Assembly (NCBI RefSeq): GCF_019343105.1
Contig: NZ_CP073764.1
Span: 1,426,001-1,490,000 of the forward strand
Source: Methylovirgula sp. HY1
Lineage (GTDB): Bacteria; Pseudomonadota; Alphaproteobacteria; Rhizobiales; Beijerinckiaceae
Length of the DNA: 64,000 nucleotides
Direction: 5' to 3'
The position numbers were made by a program, and so were the translations under genes. Within the stretch, counting starts at the first letter, position 1. Each line of letters begins with the position of its first letter. This document shows, piece by piece, positions 9,381-18,827 of the stretch. The notes beneath the pieces are model-generated. The model had not been told where the DNA came from. It did not search any database and saw only the letters and a list, made by a program, of their open reading frames with translations.

Positions 9381-12188
9381 TCACGCCGACAGCGGATCGC
9401 GTGACAGAAGCCGCGCTGGCGGAAAAGCGATTTCGATAAGCGTTCCCTCGTTCTTCTTGCTCTTGATCGAGAAGAAGGCGCGATTGGCTTCGACGAGCGC
9501 CTTGGTCAAAGGCAGGCCGAGACCGGTGCCGGAGGTCTGCCGCGCCGTGGCAAGCTGGCGGAACGGTTCCAGCGCCGTCTCAATATCGTTTTCCGACATG
9601 CCGATCCCCGTATCGCGGATGCGGATCACCGCATGGCCGTCGTCGGAAAGCGCCGTCGCGACGATCACCTGACCGCCCGGCTCGTTGAACTTCACCGCAT
9701 TGGACAGAAGATTGAGAATGATCTGCCGCAGCGAACGCTCATCGGCCAAGATTTTCGGCAGGTGCGGGGCGAGCGCCAAGCGCATGATCACCCTTTCCCG
9801 ATTGGCCTGCGGCTGCATGAGCGCCACGCATTCGGAAATCACCTGGCCCGCATCGACCGAAACGAAATCGAGATCCATGCGACCGGCCTCGATCTTCGAG
9901 AGATCGAGAAGATCATTGACGAGGCTCATCACATGCGCGCCCGACGTATGGATGTCCTTCAGATAGTCGCGATAGCGCTCATTGCCGATCGGACCGAAGC
10001 GCTCTTCCATGATGACCTCGGCAAAGCCGAGAATGGCATTGAGCGGCGTCCGGACTTCATGGCTGACCTTGGCGAGAAAATCCGATTTTAAAGCACTCGC
10101 CCGCTCGGCCTCGCGGCGCGCCGCATCGAGTTCCTGCTCGACCTTCTTCCAATGCGTCATGTCGCGCATGAGCGCGCAATATTTCGCCTCATGAGGATCG
10201 CCATGACCGGCGCTGATGCGGCCGAGCGTCAGGAAGAGCGGGATCTCGCCGCCTTGTTGCGCCTGCCCGATGACTTCGCGACCGTCATTGAGCAGGCTGG
10301 CCACGCCATTCGATGCGACCCCGGCGAAATAATCGCGCGCCTTGGTCTGGCTTTCCGGCGCAATGAGACGCGTGAAGGGCTGGCCAACGACATCGCCCTG
10401 ATCATAGCCGAACAAGGCTTCGCCGGAGCGATTCAAGGCAAGAATCCGCCCCTGCGAATCGATGAGTGCGAGACCATCGGTTGCCGTATCCAGAATGGCG
10501 TTGAGTTCGCCCACCTCGATCGTCAAGGCCTGCGCTTCCGCCCCGAGCTTTGCGCGGAGTTCCTTCTCTTCGTCCTGCCGCAAAGTCAGGAGCGTCGCCG
10601 GCATGCCATCCCATTCGATCGTCTGGATGCGCGCGCGAACCGCTGTGAGTCCGCCGGATGCCGTGCGTAGCGCAATCGATTCGCTGCCGGGGGCCGGCGC
10701 ATGTTCAAAGATACGCGCCATGCCGCCCGCGGCATGGAAGGCGTCTTCATCGGCATAGCCGAGAAGATCGAGCAGATAGCGGTTGGCGTAGATCGGCACG
10801 TCGTCGCGGCTGACCAAAACTCCAAAACCGATGCGATCGAAAATCGCCGCCGCATGGCGGTCGACACCGGCGGCGCGGGCCGCGTCCGCCGCGGAAATTT
10901 CGGTTTGCGACATCTGGGCTTGCGACGGCCCAACGGCGACAACAGGTTCCGGTTCCGGCGAAGGAGCGAGAGACGGCGTTTCGACCGCAGGTTCGCGTGC
11001 CGGCTCTAGATTGGACGTGGCGACAGGCACCATGTCCGGTTCGCGATTCGCTATGGCATCAGGCACTTCGGTGCCCGTGGCCCCGTCATCGCTCAGAACA
11101 GTCGCGATCTCGTGGAAGGCCGTCTCTTCGTCCTGGCTGAGGGGACCAAGCTTTTGCCCATAGGGATCGAATCGCATCAGGCTTTCCGGCAGCTCGCCGG
11201 AACCAGCTTTCGCTCCTGCCGTGAATGAGCGCAAATGAATGACATTGTCGACGATAGGCGCCGACGGCGCGGCGGTCTCCGAAGCCACGGCAAAATCGCG
11301 CGGCTCGGCGGCGACGAGCCCGTCGAGGCGGATGACGCCGAAGCCGCGATAACCGTCGAACCTTTGATTGCGCGTGCGGGCCGGAACAGCGCCAAGGCTG
11401 ACGGGCACGGCGGCGGCCGCTCCGGCAATCGGCCATAAAACCTCTATGCCGCTGAACGTCTCTCGCCTGGCGAACGCCCGACCGAGCGGCCCCGCCGGCT
11501 CGCACTCGAGATATTTCGCCACGTCGCCGAAGTCTCGGCCGAGCAAATCGGCGGCCGCGGCACCGACAACCTCGGCGAGCGGCGGCGTGATCTCGGTAAT
11601 CTTATCGTCGGCATCCGTCCGCCAGAGGAAGCGAACCGTCTTTCGATCCAGCAGCCGCGCCGCGAGAACGCTCTTGACCTCTCCAAGCGGCAGAAACACC
11701 TGCGGCATGTGCGCGATCGGCGCCGCCGGCTTAGCCACTTTGGAGGTGTCATCGATCTTGGTCGGCGACGGCACCACTTGCCGCACCATGCGCGCCCCGA
11801 GCGCCGCGGCGATCAGCAAGGGCTCGTCATGGCCGATGCCGCATCGCCGGCAGAGGAAAGTGATGGTCTCCGCGACCGGACCGAAGAAGAAGCGTAAGCG
11901 CTCGAGACGCGGACCCGAGTCCGGGGTCAGAGTGCGCGCAAGTTCGGCGAGCCGCCGGGCGCCAGGGTCGCGGCTTTCGAAAAATCGCGCCGAAATCGCA
12001 TCGAGATCGGCCGCGCCGAAGAGCGCCAGCATCGCCTGACTGGCAAACACCACGCGACCGCCCTTCTCGGGTCCGGTCGCCCTTGCCGCGAAAAAGGGGA
12101 TCTCCTCGTTAAGGGAGAGCGATAGCGCATTGAGCGCAGCTTCAACGTCCTGGCGGCTGACGCCAGTCTCGGAGCAATAGGCTATCAT
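9381..12188 (-). CDS. PAS-domain sensor histidine kinase, PdhS/PleC-like
   Basis: 935 residues. The C-terminal kinase core is complete: phosphoacceptor H710 in SHEVRTPLNAILGFAEVIM, N-box NLLSNAVKFNEPGG, G1 box RDTGIGM and G2 box GTGLGLPLTKALVEAN. Two PAS-like regions precede it (roughly residues 445-540 and 555-680). The N-terminal half (1-440) is long, alanine/proline-rich and poorly conserved. No membrane segments are evident. The GFAEVIMEERFGPIGNERY signature resembles the PdhS/PleC/DivJ group that controls DivK and CtrA in alphaproteobacteria. A CtrA-like half-perfect site lies upstream (12247-12261). No response regulator is adjacent. Exact orthology (PdhS versus a paralogue) is uncertain. 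Confidence 0.8.
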   Translation of the reverse strand: MIAYCSETGVSRQDVEAALNALSLSLNEEIPFFAARATGPEKGGRVVFASQAMLALFGAADLDAISARFFESRDPGARRLAELARTLTPDSGPRLERLRFFFGPVAETITFLCRRCGIGHDEPLLIAAALGARMVRQVVPSPTKIDDTSKVAKPAAPIAHMPQVFLPLGEVKSVLAARLLDRKTVRFLWRTDADDKITEITPPLAEVVGAAAADLLGRDFGDVAKYLECEPAGPLGRAFARRETFSGIEVLWPIAGAAAAVPVSLGAVPARTRNQRFDGYRGFGVIRLDGLVAAEPRDFAVASETAAPSAPIVDNVIHLRSFTAGAKAGSGELPESLMRFDPYGQKLGPLSQDEETAFHEIATVLSDDGATGTEVPDAIANREPDMVPVATSNLEPAREPAVETPSLAPSPEPEPVVAVGPSQAQMSQTEISAADAARAAGVDRHAAAIFDRIGFGVLVSRDDVPIYANRYLLDLLGYADEDAFHAAGGMARIFEHAPAPGSESIALRTASGGLTAVRARIQTIEWDGMPATLLTLRQDEEKELRAKLGAEAQALTIEVGELNAILDTATDGLALIDSQGRILALNRSGEALFGYDQGDVVGQPFTRLIAPESQTKARDYFAGVASNGVASLLNDGREVIGQAQQGGEIPLFLTLGRISAGHGDPHEAKYCALMRDMTHWKKVEQELDAARREAERASALKSDFLAKVSHEVRTPLNAILGFAEVIMEERFGPIGNERYRDYLKDIHTSGAHVMSLVNDLLDLSKIEAGRMDLDFVSVDAGQVISECVALMQPQANRERVIMRLALAPHLPKILADERSLRQIILNLLSNAVKFNEPGGQVIVATALSDDGHAVIRIRDTGIGMSENDIETALEPFRQLATARQTSGTGLGLPLTKALVEANRAFFSIKSKKNEGTLIEIAFPPARLLSRDPLSA

Positions 12189-12512
12189 AGCGGCAGAGGC
12201 TTTCTTCCGGTCGCTTCGCAGGCACCCTCCGCCGCCACGGATAGCCTTAATGAATACCTAACCGTCGCTGCAGGCTTGGTCCACAATTCGTTTTGCAGTT
12301 CCCTGCATTTAGATGGATTCATCGTTAATACCACTCGACCAACTCTTTAATTTTTCTTCAGGTTTTTTGATGGCCGCGCCCGCCGGACAAAACCTGCGGG
12401 ATGAGCGAAGATCACGGCAACCGCACCCGGCTGGCGAAAACGCCTTGCCGCAGCGGTGGCAAGGCCTTGCAATGATGAAGCGATCCCCTTAGTTTCCGCG
12501 CAGATTTGACAG
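12189..12512. other. Intergenic region upstream of the kinase and tRNA-His
   Basis: 324 bases with no supportable ORF. It should contain the kinase promoter (leftward) and the tRNA-His promoter (rightward). The only motif I can point to is the CtrA-like site at 12247-12261. Confidence 0.5.
12247..12261. promoter_or_regulatory. Candidate CtrA site (TTAA-N7-CTAA)
   Basis: TTAA at 12247-12250 and CTAA at 12258-12261, separated by seven bases, match seven of eight positions of the CtrA consensus TTAA-N7-TTAA. It lies 59 bases upstream of the sensor-kinase start. Confidence 0.35.
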
Positions 12513-12589
12513 GCCGCCATAGCTCAGTTGGTTAGAGCGCTAGATTGTGGATCTAGAGGTCCCCCGTTCGAGCCGGGGTGGCGGTACCA
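12513..12589 (+). tRNA. tRNA-His (GTG anticodon)
   Basis: 77 bases including an encoded CCA (12587-12589). The anticodon stem is CTAGA/TCTAG with loop TTGTGGA, so the anticodon is GTG at 12547-12549. The acceptor stem GCCGCCA pairs with TGGCGGT, leaving a G1:U72 wobble, and the discriminator base is A73. This A73/U72 form is known from a clade of alphaproteobacteria and contrasts with the usual C73 paired with an extra G-1. The genomic base before position 1 is a G, but it would face A73 and so could not form the canonical G-1:C73 pair. Confidence 0.96.
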
Positions 12590-12731
12590 TTGCCGTTGGT
12601 CTGATCACGAAAAATTGCAGGTTTTTCGGGCAGAATCATGGGCTAGGATAGCGCATCGAGCGGATCCAAAAGGTTGAGCGGTGCGGACGATTGCATCCGC
12701 GCCTGCCGCGGTAAACGAGCCCTAATATCAG

Positions 12732-13940
12732 ATGGACGCTAAGATCGACGCGCCGTATCGCCCCGATACCGGCGAAAGCACCCTTTTCGTCATGCTGGTG
12801 GCGCTGAGCTTCGCGCATCTTTTGAATGATACGGTTCAATCGCTGCTGCCGGCGATCTATCCCATCATCAAGGCGTCCTATGCCCTCGATTTCGGTCAGA
12901 TCGGCCTGATCACCCTGTCTTTTCAGCTCACCGCCTCTTTTCTGCAGCCTTTCGTCGGGCTCTATACCGACCGCCATCCGCGGCCCTATTCGCTGGCGAT
13001 CGGCATGGGCTTCACCCTTTGCGGATTGCTTTTGCTGGCGGTTGCAAATCACTTCACGATGCTGCTGGCGGCCGCAGCGCTCGTCGGCGTCGGCTCTTCG
13101 GTCTTCCATCCAGAGGCCTCGCGCATCGCCCGCATGGCCTCCGGCGGCCAGCATGGGCTGGCGCAGTCCTTGTTTCAGGTCGGGGGCAGCCTCGGCGCGG
13201 CGACAGGCCCCTTGCTCGCCGCCTTCATCGTCGTGCCGCATGGGCAAAAGGCCATCGCCTGGCTGGCGCTGGTGCCGCTCTTGGCCATGGTCCTCTTGTC
13301 CAGCATCGGCAATTGGTACGCGCGACAATTAGCGCTTAAACGTCCGCGGTCGCGCAGCAAGCTCACCTTCGAGGGCATCGGACGCCGAAAAGTTGTTTTG
13401 GCGATTCTCATCCTGCTCGCGCTGGTCTTCTCGAAATTCGTCTATCTGGCGAGCCTCAGCAGCTATTACACCTTCTATCTGATCCAGAAATTCCACGTCT
13501 CGGTTCCGCATGCGCAGATTCTGCTCTTCCTATTCCTCGGTGCTTCGGCACTCGGCACCTTCCTGGGCGGCCCGATCGGCGACCGAATCGGGCGACGCTA
13601 TGTGATTTTCGGCTCGATCCTCGGCGTGCTGCCCTTCACCCTCGCTTTGCCTTATGCAAACCTCTTCTTCACCGCCGTGCTGACGGTGATCATCGGCCTC
13701 ATCCTCTCGTCGGCCTTCGCCTCCATTCTCGTCTATGCACAAGAATTATTGCCCGGCCGGGTCGGCACGGTGGCCGGGCTTTTCTTCGGCTTCGCTTTCG
13801 GCATGGGTGGATTGGGCGCGGCGCTGCTCGGCATGCTCGCAGATCAGACGAGCATCAGCTTCGTCTATCATGTGAGCGCCTTTCTGCCGGCGATCGGGCT
13901 CTTGGCTTATTTTCTGCCGGGACGATTGCCGCAACAATAG
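12732..13940 (+). CDS. MFS exporter, fosmidomycin-resistance (Fsr) family
   Basis: 402 residues, about twelve hydrophobic membrane segments. The N-terminal HLLNDTVQSLLPAIYP and the GVGSSVFHPEASRIARMASG stretch (about residues 117-136) are hallmarks of the Fsr branch of the major facilitator superfamily, which exports fosmidomycin and related small molecules. The inter-domain loop is basic (LALKRPRSRSK). It sits alone between tRNA-His and a gene of unknown function. The natural substrate is unknown. Confidence 0.85.
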   Translation: MDAKIDAPYRPDTGESTLFVMLVALSFAHLLNDTVQSLLPAIYPIIKASYALDFGQIGLITLSFQLTASFLQPFVGLYTDRHPRPYSLAIGMGFTLCGLLLLAVANHFTMLLAAAALVGVGSSVFHPEASRIARMASGGQHGLAQSLFQVGGSLGAATGPLLAAFIVVPHGQKAIAWLALVPLLAMVLLSSIGNWYARQLALKRPRSRSKLTFEGIGRRKVVLAILILLALVFSKFVYLASLSSYYTFYLIQKFHVSVPHAQILLFLFLGASALGTFLGGPIGDRIGRRYVIFGSILGVLPFTLALPYANLFFTAVLTVIIGLILSSAFASILVYAQELLPGRVGTVAGLFFGFAFGMGGLGAALLGMLADQTSISFVYHVSAFLPAIGLLAYFLPGRLPQQ

Positions 13941-14000
13941 CGCAGCCGCTATCGCGCATCGGTCGCAAAAACCGCGGCTCGTTGAAACGGCAAGGCCGTC

Positions 14001-15083
14001 TCAGTCGCCTAGCGACCCCATGACGCCACGGCTGGTCACGACGATCCAACCGCCGTTCTTGCGTTCGATCGCCTCGACCCTGCCGGCACCGGGAATTGAT
14101 TCGCCGCGCGTCACTTCCATCGCGCCCTCAGGCCCTTCGACCAGCGCGACACCTTCATAGACGTCGCGGACAACCCAGTTAGAAAGAAAATGCGGCCGCT
14201 TCTTCGTCTCGGTCGCAAGCCCTAAGGGCCGCGCCTCACCTCTCGGTAAGGCCGATGTGACCGAAGCCGCGGCGACTCTCGTGCCATGGGGCACCGCAGG
14301 CTTGGCGAGCGACCCGGTGGTTGTCGGACCGGCAGGCTTTTCCAGCCGCGCGTCCTGGTGCTGCAACCGGTCGAGTCTCGCCTTGACTTGAGCGATCGAC
14401 GCATTGGTCTGTGCCTGGCTGCTCTCGAAGCTCGCTTTCAGTCCGTCCAGATCCTTTTTCACGCCGCGCAGATCTTCGGGCGCAGGGCTTTGAACCGCGA
14501 CGCGCAAGGCATCGACGCGCGATTGCAGCAGCTGAATTTCATTCGCCATTTTTTTGTTGAGACGCTGCATCTCGAGGCGATCGCTATCCGCCGACTTGGC
14601 CGCAGCCCCGCCTATCGCATGGGCCGCCGACGTCGCAGGCACGGCGCCACCGAAGAGCCGGTCGCCGGTCGCAACCCCAACCCCGAAGAGACAGAAACCC
14701 AGCACCACCGGCACGGCATAGCGGCTCCAACCCCGCGGCGGGAAAGCGAACCCGGCGGACCGCGAAGCATGCCTGGCGCCGAAATCCGCATCCGTTGCGG
14801 AAAAATGCGCGGTGCCATGCGGATCGCCCGCGGCGCGCGTCACCGGCGGGATGAGCATGAGAGGCGCCCCTTGCCGCCCTTTCGCACCGCCGGCAGCGCT
14901 GTCTCTGGCGCTCCGCCCTGCGTCGCTCTCGACATCCGGACCGATGACTTCGCCGCTCACCGGCCCTTTGATCGCGCCCTGCGCCCGCTGAGCCGAGGCG
15001 TCCACATCGTCGCTTTCAGAACCGGAGCCGGCCTTGGGCGTCGTATCCATGTCTTTGGCGAATCCGTCGCTGGCAAAATCCAT
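14001..15083 (-). CDS. Membrane-anchored coiled-coil protein of unknown function
   Basis: 360 residues. The layout is a charged, disordered N-terminus (1-110), one membrane segment around YAVPVVLGFCLFGVGVATG (about 122-140), a predicted coiled coil (about 165-240) and a compact C-terminal domain (about 285-360). The last domain has DVYEGVALVEGPEGAMEVTR and ends VTSRGVMGSLGD. The topology suggests an inner-membrane protein with its coiled coil and C-terminal domain in the periplasm. I do not recognise a named family; related proteins probably exist in other Hyphomicrobiales. Two CtrA-like sites precede it, hinting at a cell-cycle or envelope role (inference). Confidence 0.7.
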   Translation of the reverse strand: MDFASDGFAKDMDTTPKAGSGSESDDVDASAQRAQGAIKGPVSGEVIGPDVESDAGRSARDSAAGGAKGRQGAPLMLIPPVTRAAGDPHGTAHFSATDADFGARHASRSAGFAFPPRGWSRYAVPVVLGFCLFGVGVATGDRLFGGAVPATSAAHAIGGAAAKSADSDRLEMQRLNKKMANEIQLLQSRVDALRVAVQSPAPEDLRGVKKDLDGLKASFESSQAQTNASIAQVKARLDRLQHQDARLEKPAGPTTTGSLAKPAVPHGTRVAAASVTSALPRGEARPLGLATETKKRPHFLSNWVVRDVYEGVALVEGPEGAMEVTRGESIPGAGRVEAIERKNGGWIVVTSRGVMGSLGD

Positions 15084-15104
15084 GTTTGACCGCCCACCAT
15101 AAAG

Positions 15105-15119
15105 TTAACGTCACGTTAC
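15105..15119. promoter_or_regulatory. Candidate CtrA site (TTAA-N7-TTAC)
   Basis: TTAA at 15105-15108 and TTAC at 15116-15119 match seven of eight CtrA positions. It is 22 bases upstream of the start at 15083 and 18 bases from a perfect site. Confidence 0.4.
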
Positions 15120-15137
15120 AGTTTGCACCTCTTTTTG

Positions 15138-15152
15138 TTAATAGCTTGTTAA
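15138..15152. promoter_or_regulatory. Perfect CtrA consensus site TTAA-N7-TTAA
   Basis: TTAA at 15138-15141 and TTAA at 15149-15152 with exactly seven bases between them match the CtrA full site in an AT-rich stretch. It lies 55 bases upstream of the leftward gene ending at 14001 and 137 bases upstream of mtnA, so it could control either. Confidence 0.5.
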
Positions 15153-15288
15153 AAAGTGCGGCATTTTAGGGCGTTCTTAAGGAGATCTTTGGGCCACGCA
15201 GACCAGACCACCTGCCAATACCGCCTGCCGGCGACCCTTTTCCCGGCCCCGCTTCTTGTCCTATCTAACGGTTTTCCAAGGAGATCTC

Positions 15289-16392
15289 ATGCACGTCGAT
15301 GGCAAGCCCTATCGAACCATCTGGACCGTCGACCCTAGCGGCCCCGTCACGATTATCGATCAAACGCGGCTGCCGCATGAATTCGCATTGGTCGGGCTCA
15401 CCAGTGTCGCCGAAACCGCAAAGGCGATCAAACATATGCTGGTGCGCGGCGCGCCCCTTATCGGCGTCACTGCCGCCTATGGGCTCGCGCTGGCAATGCG
15501 CGCCGATCCTTCGGACGCCCATCTGAGCGCGGCATCGGAGATGCTGCTGGCCACCCGCCCGACGGCCGTCAACCTTGCCTGGGCGCTGGCAACAATGCGC
15601 GCGCATCTCGTGCCGCTGCCGCAAGCGAAACGCTCGGATGCCGCCTTTGCGCGCGCAGCGGAGCTTGCCGAGGAGGATGTGGCGCTTTGTGCCGCCATCG
15701 GCGATCATGGCCATGCCTTGATCCGCGACATCGCAACAAAAAAAACCGGTACGCCGGTGAATATTCTCACGCATTGCAATGCCGGCTGGCTCGCCACCGT
15801 CGATTGGGGAACCGCGACGGCACCCATCTATAAAGCGCATAATGCCGGCCTTCCCATTCATGTCTTCGTCGACGAGACGCGGCCGCGCAACCAGGGCGCT
15901 TCACTCACCGCATGGGAACTCAGCCAGCATGGCATTCCGCATCATGTCATCGTCGATAATGCCGGCGGTCATCTGATGCAGCATGGCGAAATCGATCTCG
16001 TCATCGTCGGCACCGACCGCACCACTGCGACGGGCGATGTCTGCAATAAGATCGGCACCTATCTGAAGGCCCTCGCGGCGAAGGACAACGGCGTGCCATT
16101 TTTCGTGGCGGCACCTTCGCCATCGATCGACTTCGCCGTCTTCGACGGGGTGAAGGAGATCCCGATCGAAGAACGCGGCGAAGACGAAGTCAGCTTCATC
16201 CAAGGGGCTACCGCCGACGGCCGCATCGAACGCGTGCGTTTGACACCGCAGACGAGCAGCGCCGCCAATCCCGCGTTCGACGTCACGCCGGCTCGGCTCG
16301 TCACCGGCCTCATCACCGAAAGAGGTATTCTCGCGGCCAGCGAAGCAGCGCTTGCCGCAGCCTTTCCCGAACGCATCACGCACAAGGAATAA
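15289..16392 (+). CDS. mtnA: Methylthioribose-1-phosphate isomerase MtnA
   Basis: 367 residues from the ATG at 15289, which has AAGGAG seven bases upstream; an earlier ATG at 15256 lacks a comparable site. It isomerises S-methyl-5-thioribose 1-phosphate to the ribulose form in methionine salvage. Visible signatures are [20 protein letters not shown], the catalytic cysteine in [17 protein letters not shown], and the catalytic aspartate in [20 protein letters not shown]. No other salvage genes (mtnK, mtnB, mtnD, mtnP) are in the window. The gene faces the same way as the downstream permease but is separated by 153 bases. Confidence 0.94.
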   Translation: MHVDGKPYRTIWTVDPSGPVTIIDQTRLPHEFALVGLTSVAETAKAIKHMLVRGAPLIGVTAAYGLALAMRADPSDAHLSAASEMLLATRPTAVNLAWALATMRAHLVPLPQAKRSDAAFARAAELAEEDVALCAAIGDHGHALIRDIATKKTGTPVNILTHCNAGWLATVDWGTATAPIYKAHNAGLPIHVFVDETRPRNQGASLTAWELSQHGIPHHVIVDNAGGHLMQHGEIDLVIVGTDRTTATGDVCNKIGTYLKALAAKDNGVPFFVAAPSPSIDFAVFDGVKEIPIEERGEDEVSFIQGATADGRIERVRLTPQTSSAANPAFDVTPARLVTGLITERGILAASEAALAAAFPERITHKE

Positions 16393-16545
16393 AGCTTGCT
16401 TCGCCGCTTTGGCCACAGGGCTTGATCAAAAATTGCTAGGCCGAATCTCTTTGCCGTGCCGAGAGTGGTCGGCTACGATTCCGTTTTAGGTGCCATGCCT
16501 CCCCGGCGATTTATGGGGCCATCGAACAAAAATTGAGGAGCGGGC

Positions 16546-18144
16546 ATGGGTGACTCCGGGGGAGCGAATACGACAGGCAAGCTGCGGCGCGAAGCGCCGA
16601 TGATCGGCCTGCTGTTCGCCAGCACCACCAGCATGATCGGCTCGGGCTGGCTGTTTGGTGCCTTTCACGCCTCCAAGATCGCCGGCCCGCTCAGCATCTG
16701 GAGCTGGGTGGTTGGCGCCGTCATCATCATGCTGATCGCGCTGTGTTTCGCCGAGCTGGCGGCACTGTTCCCGCGCAGCGGCGCGCTCGTTCATATGAGC
16801 CACGCAAGCCATGGCGACGGTCTCGGACGCATCTGGGGCTGGATGCTGTTTTTGGCCTATGTCCCGATTCCCGCCGTCGAAGCCGAAGCCATCCTTACCT
16901 ATGCCAATAATTATCTGCCCTATTTCCTGCGGCCCAACAGCGGTCTGCTGACGCCGACGGGCTTCGTCGTCTGCGCTTTTCTGCTCGGCCTCTTCGCGCT
17001 GGTGAATCTGCTCGCGGTGCGGATGCTGCTGAGTTTCAATTCCGCCGTCACTTGGTGGAAGATCGCGGTGCCTCTGCTGACCGTCGTCGTGTTGATGGCC
17101 GTCAGCACGCATTGGGACGTTTGGGGCGCCGACCCGCACAGCTATAAGGTCTCCGGCGTCTTCACGGCTCTGCCCGAAGCGGGCATCGTGTTCAGCTATC
17201 TCGGCTTTCGCACGGCGATCGATCTCGGCGGCGAAAGCGCCAATCCGGGCCGTCATATCCCAATCGCCGTCATCGGATCGGTATTGATCTCAGCCACCAT
17301 CTACATCTTGTTGCAGGTGGCGTTCCTGATGGCGCTGCGCCCCGCCGACATGGCGAATGGCTGGGCGCATCTGACCTTCACCGGCCAGGCTGGCCCCTTC
17401 GCCGGACTGGCCCAGACTCTCGGCCTCGGCTGGCTGGCGACCTTGCTCTATATCGATGCCTATGTGTCGCCGGGCGGCACCGGCCTCATGTATGTGACCG
17501 GCGGCTCGCGCGTCCTTTATGGCGTCGGCGAGATGAGCGGCGGACCGCGCTGGCTGACGACGCTGAACAAGGCGCGGGCGCCATGGCTGGCCGTACTCGT
17601 CATGTGGGTCGTCGGAATCTTGTTCCTGCTGCCGTTTCCAGCCTGGCAGCTGATGGTGAACTATATCAGCTCGATTACCGTACTGACCTATGGACTAGGT
17701 CCGATCGTGCTTCTGGTTTTGCGCCGCAACCAGCCGGAATTGCCAAGAACGTTCCGGCTATGGGGCGCCGAAGTTCTCGCGCCGCTCGCCTTTATCTGCA
17801 GCAATTGGATCATCTACTGGACCGGCTTCAAGACCGATTCATTTCTGTTCTTGCTGGTGGCCATCGGCTTCGTGCTCTATATGGTCTACTATCATTTCAT
17901 CGCAAAGAAGCCGGCCGAGGATTTCGGCTGGCGTTATATCGCTTGGTTGCTGCCCTGGTTCGGCGGCATGTGGATGCTCTCCGCATTGGGCGACATAGGC
18001 GGCGGCTTAGGCCTGCTCAAGTTCTGGCCAGGCGTGGCCGCAGTCGCGGTCTGGAGCATGTTCGTCATCATCCTGGCTCTCCGCTCCGCTTTGCCCGCGG
18101 CAGAGACAGCCGAGATCATGGTGCGCATGGAAGATACGCGATAA
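16546..18144 (+). CDS. APC-family amino acid permease
   Basis: 532 residues with about twelve to thirteen membrane segments. The N-terminal MIGLLFASTTSMIGSGWLFG (about residues 18-37) is the APC-superfamily helix-1 motif with a broken helix around the glycines; LCFAELAALFPRSGALVHMS follows in helix 2. The fold points to a proton-coupled amino acid or related cationic-solute importer. Substrate cannot be read from the sequence. mtnA upstream might suggest a sulfur amino acid but the spacing gives no operon evidence. Confidence 0.85.
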   Translation: MGDSGGANTTGKLRREAPMIGLLFASTTSMIGSGWLFGAFHASKIAGPLSIWSWVVGAVIIMLIALCFAELAALFPRSGALVHMSHASHGDGLGRIWGWMLFLAYVPIPAVEAEAILTYANNYLPYFLRPNSGLLTPTGFVVCAFLLGLFALVNLLAVRMLLSFNSAVTWWKIAVPLLTVVVLMAVSTHWDVWGADPHSYKVSGVFTALPEAGIVFSYLGFRTAIDLGGESANPGRHIPIAVIGSVLISATIYILLQVAFLMALRPADMANGWAHLTFTGQAGPFAGLAQTLGLGWLATLLYIDAYVSPGGTGLMYVTGGSRVLYGVGEMSGGPRWLTTLNKARAPWLAVLVMWVVGILFLLPFPAWQLMVNYISSITVLTYGLGPIVLLVLRRNQPELPRTFRLWGAEVLAPLAFICSNWIIYWTGFKTDSFLFLLVAIGFVLYMVYYHFIAKKPAEDFGWRYIAWLLPWFGGMWMLSALGDIGGGLGLLKFWPGVAAVAVWSMFVIILALRSALPAAETAEIMVRMEDTR

Positions 18145-18317
18145 AGTCATTTCACTTTTCCGGACCATGCGCTCCCAAAAGGCACTGCCTGCGTTGCGGT
18201 GAATCAAGGCCGTCCGCATCTCGACCGCCAGTATGAAGACGTCGCTTTAAAAAATATTGTCTGGCGCGGCTCGACATTGGGCCGGTTCGCGTCTGGTGCG
18301 ATGAGAGGGAGCTTGGG

Positions 18318-18803
18318 ATGAAACCCGTCGTCTTAGCACTCAGCATGGCCTTGGCACTCAGCGTGATTTTGGCGGCTTATTCGGTGCCTCATGCGCAGCA
18401 GCGCAGCGAGGGTGCGGAAACCGCTCCGGTCGCCTTAGCCGACATCATGAGCGCCACCCAGTTCCGGCATCTGAAGCTCGGCTACGCCGGCCAAGTCGCC
18501 AACTGGGCGCTCGCCAATTATGAGACGACCCTGATGCGGCAAAGTTTCGAGGAGGCCGCGCGATTCTATCCGAAAGTCGGCAATGTGCCCTTCGCCGACC
18601 TCGTGAAATCGAAAAGTACGCCGGCGCTCGATGACATAGAGCGGGCCATCGCGGCGAAAGATCCGCAAGGCTTTGCCACGGCTTTTCAAAGACTGACCGC
18701 GGCCTGCAACAGTTGTCACGAAGCGAGCGGCGTCGGCTTCGTCGTCATCCGCGTGCCGACGCTTTCGCCCTTCAGCAACCAGGTCTTTCCGCCAAAGCCA
18801 TAG
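18318..18803 (+). CDS. Small secreted c-type haem protein
   Basis: 161 residues. A Sec signal peptide (1-27, ending SVPHAQQ) is followed by a helical domain and a single CXXCH haem motif, CNSCH at residues 130-134, near the C-terminus. A C-terminal haem motif after a helical bundle is reminiscent of cytochrome c'/c556-like proteins, so a periplasmic electron carrier or gas-binding role is possible. No redox partner is encoded beside it. A short hairpin separates it from the convergent gltD. Confidence 0.72.
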   Translation: MKPVVLALSMALALSVILAAYSVPHAQQRSEGAETAPVALADIMSATQFRHLKLGYAGQVANWALANYETTLMRQSFEEAARFYPKVGNVPFADLVKSKSTPALDDIERAIAAKDPQGFATAFQRLTAACNSCHEASGVGFVVIRVPTLSPFSNQVFPPKP

Positions 18804-18818
18804 GAAGCGACAGCTTCC
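18803..18818. terminator. Short hairpin between convergent genes
   Basis: GGAAGC (18803-18808) and GCTTCC (18813-18818) form a 6-bp stem with a 4-base loop between the convergent haem-protein and gltD stops. There is no T-tract, so termination activity is tentative. Confidence 0.3.
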
Positions 18819-18827
18819 CCAACGCAT

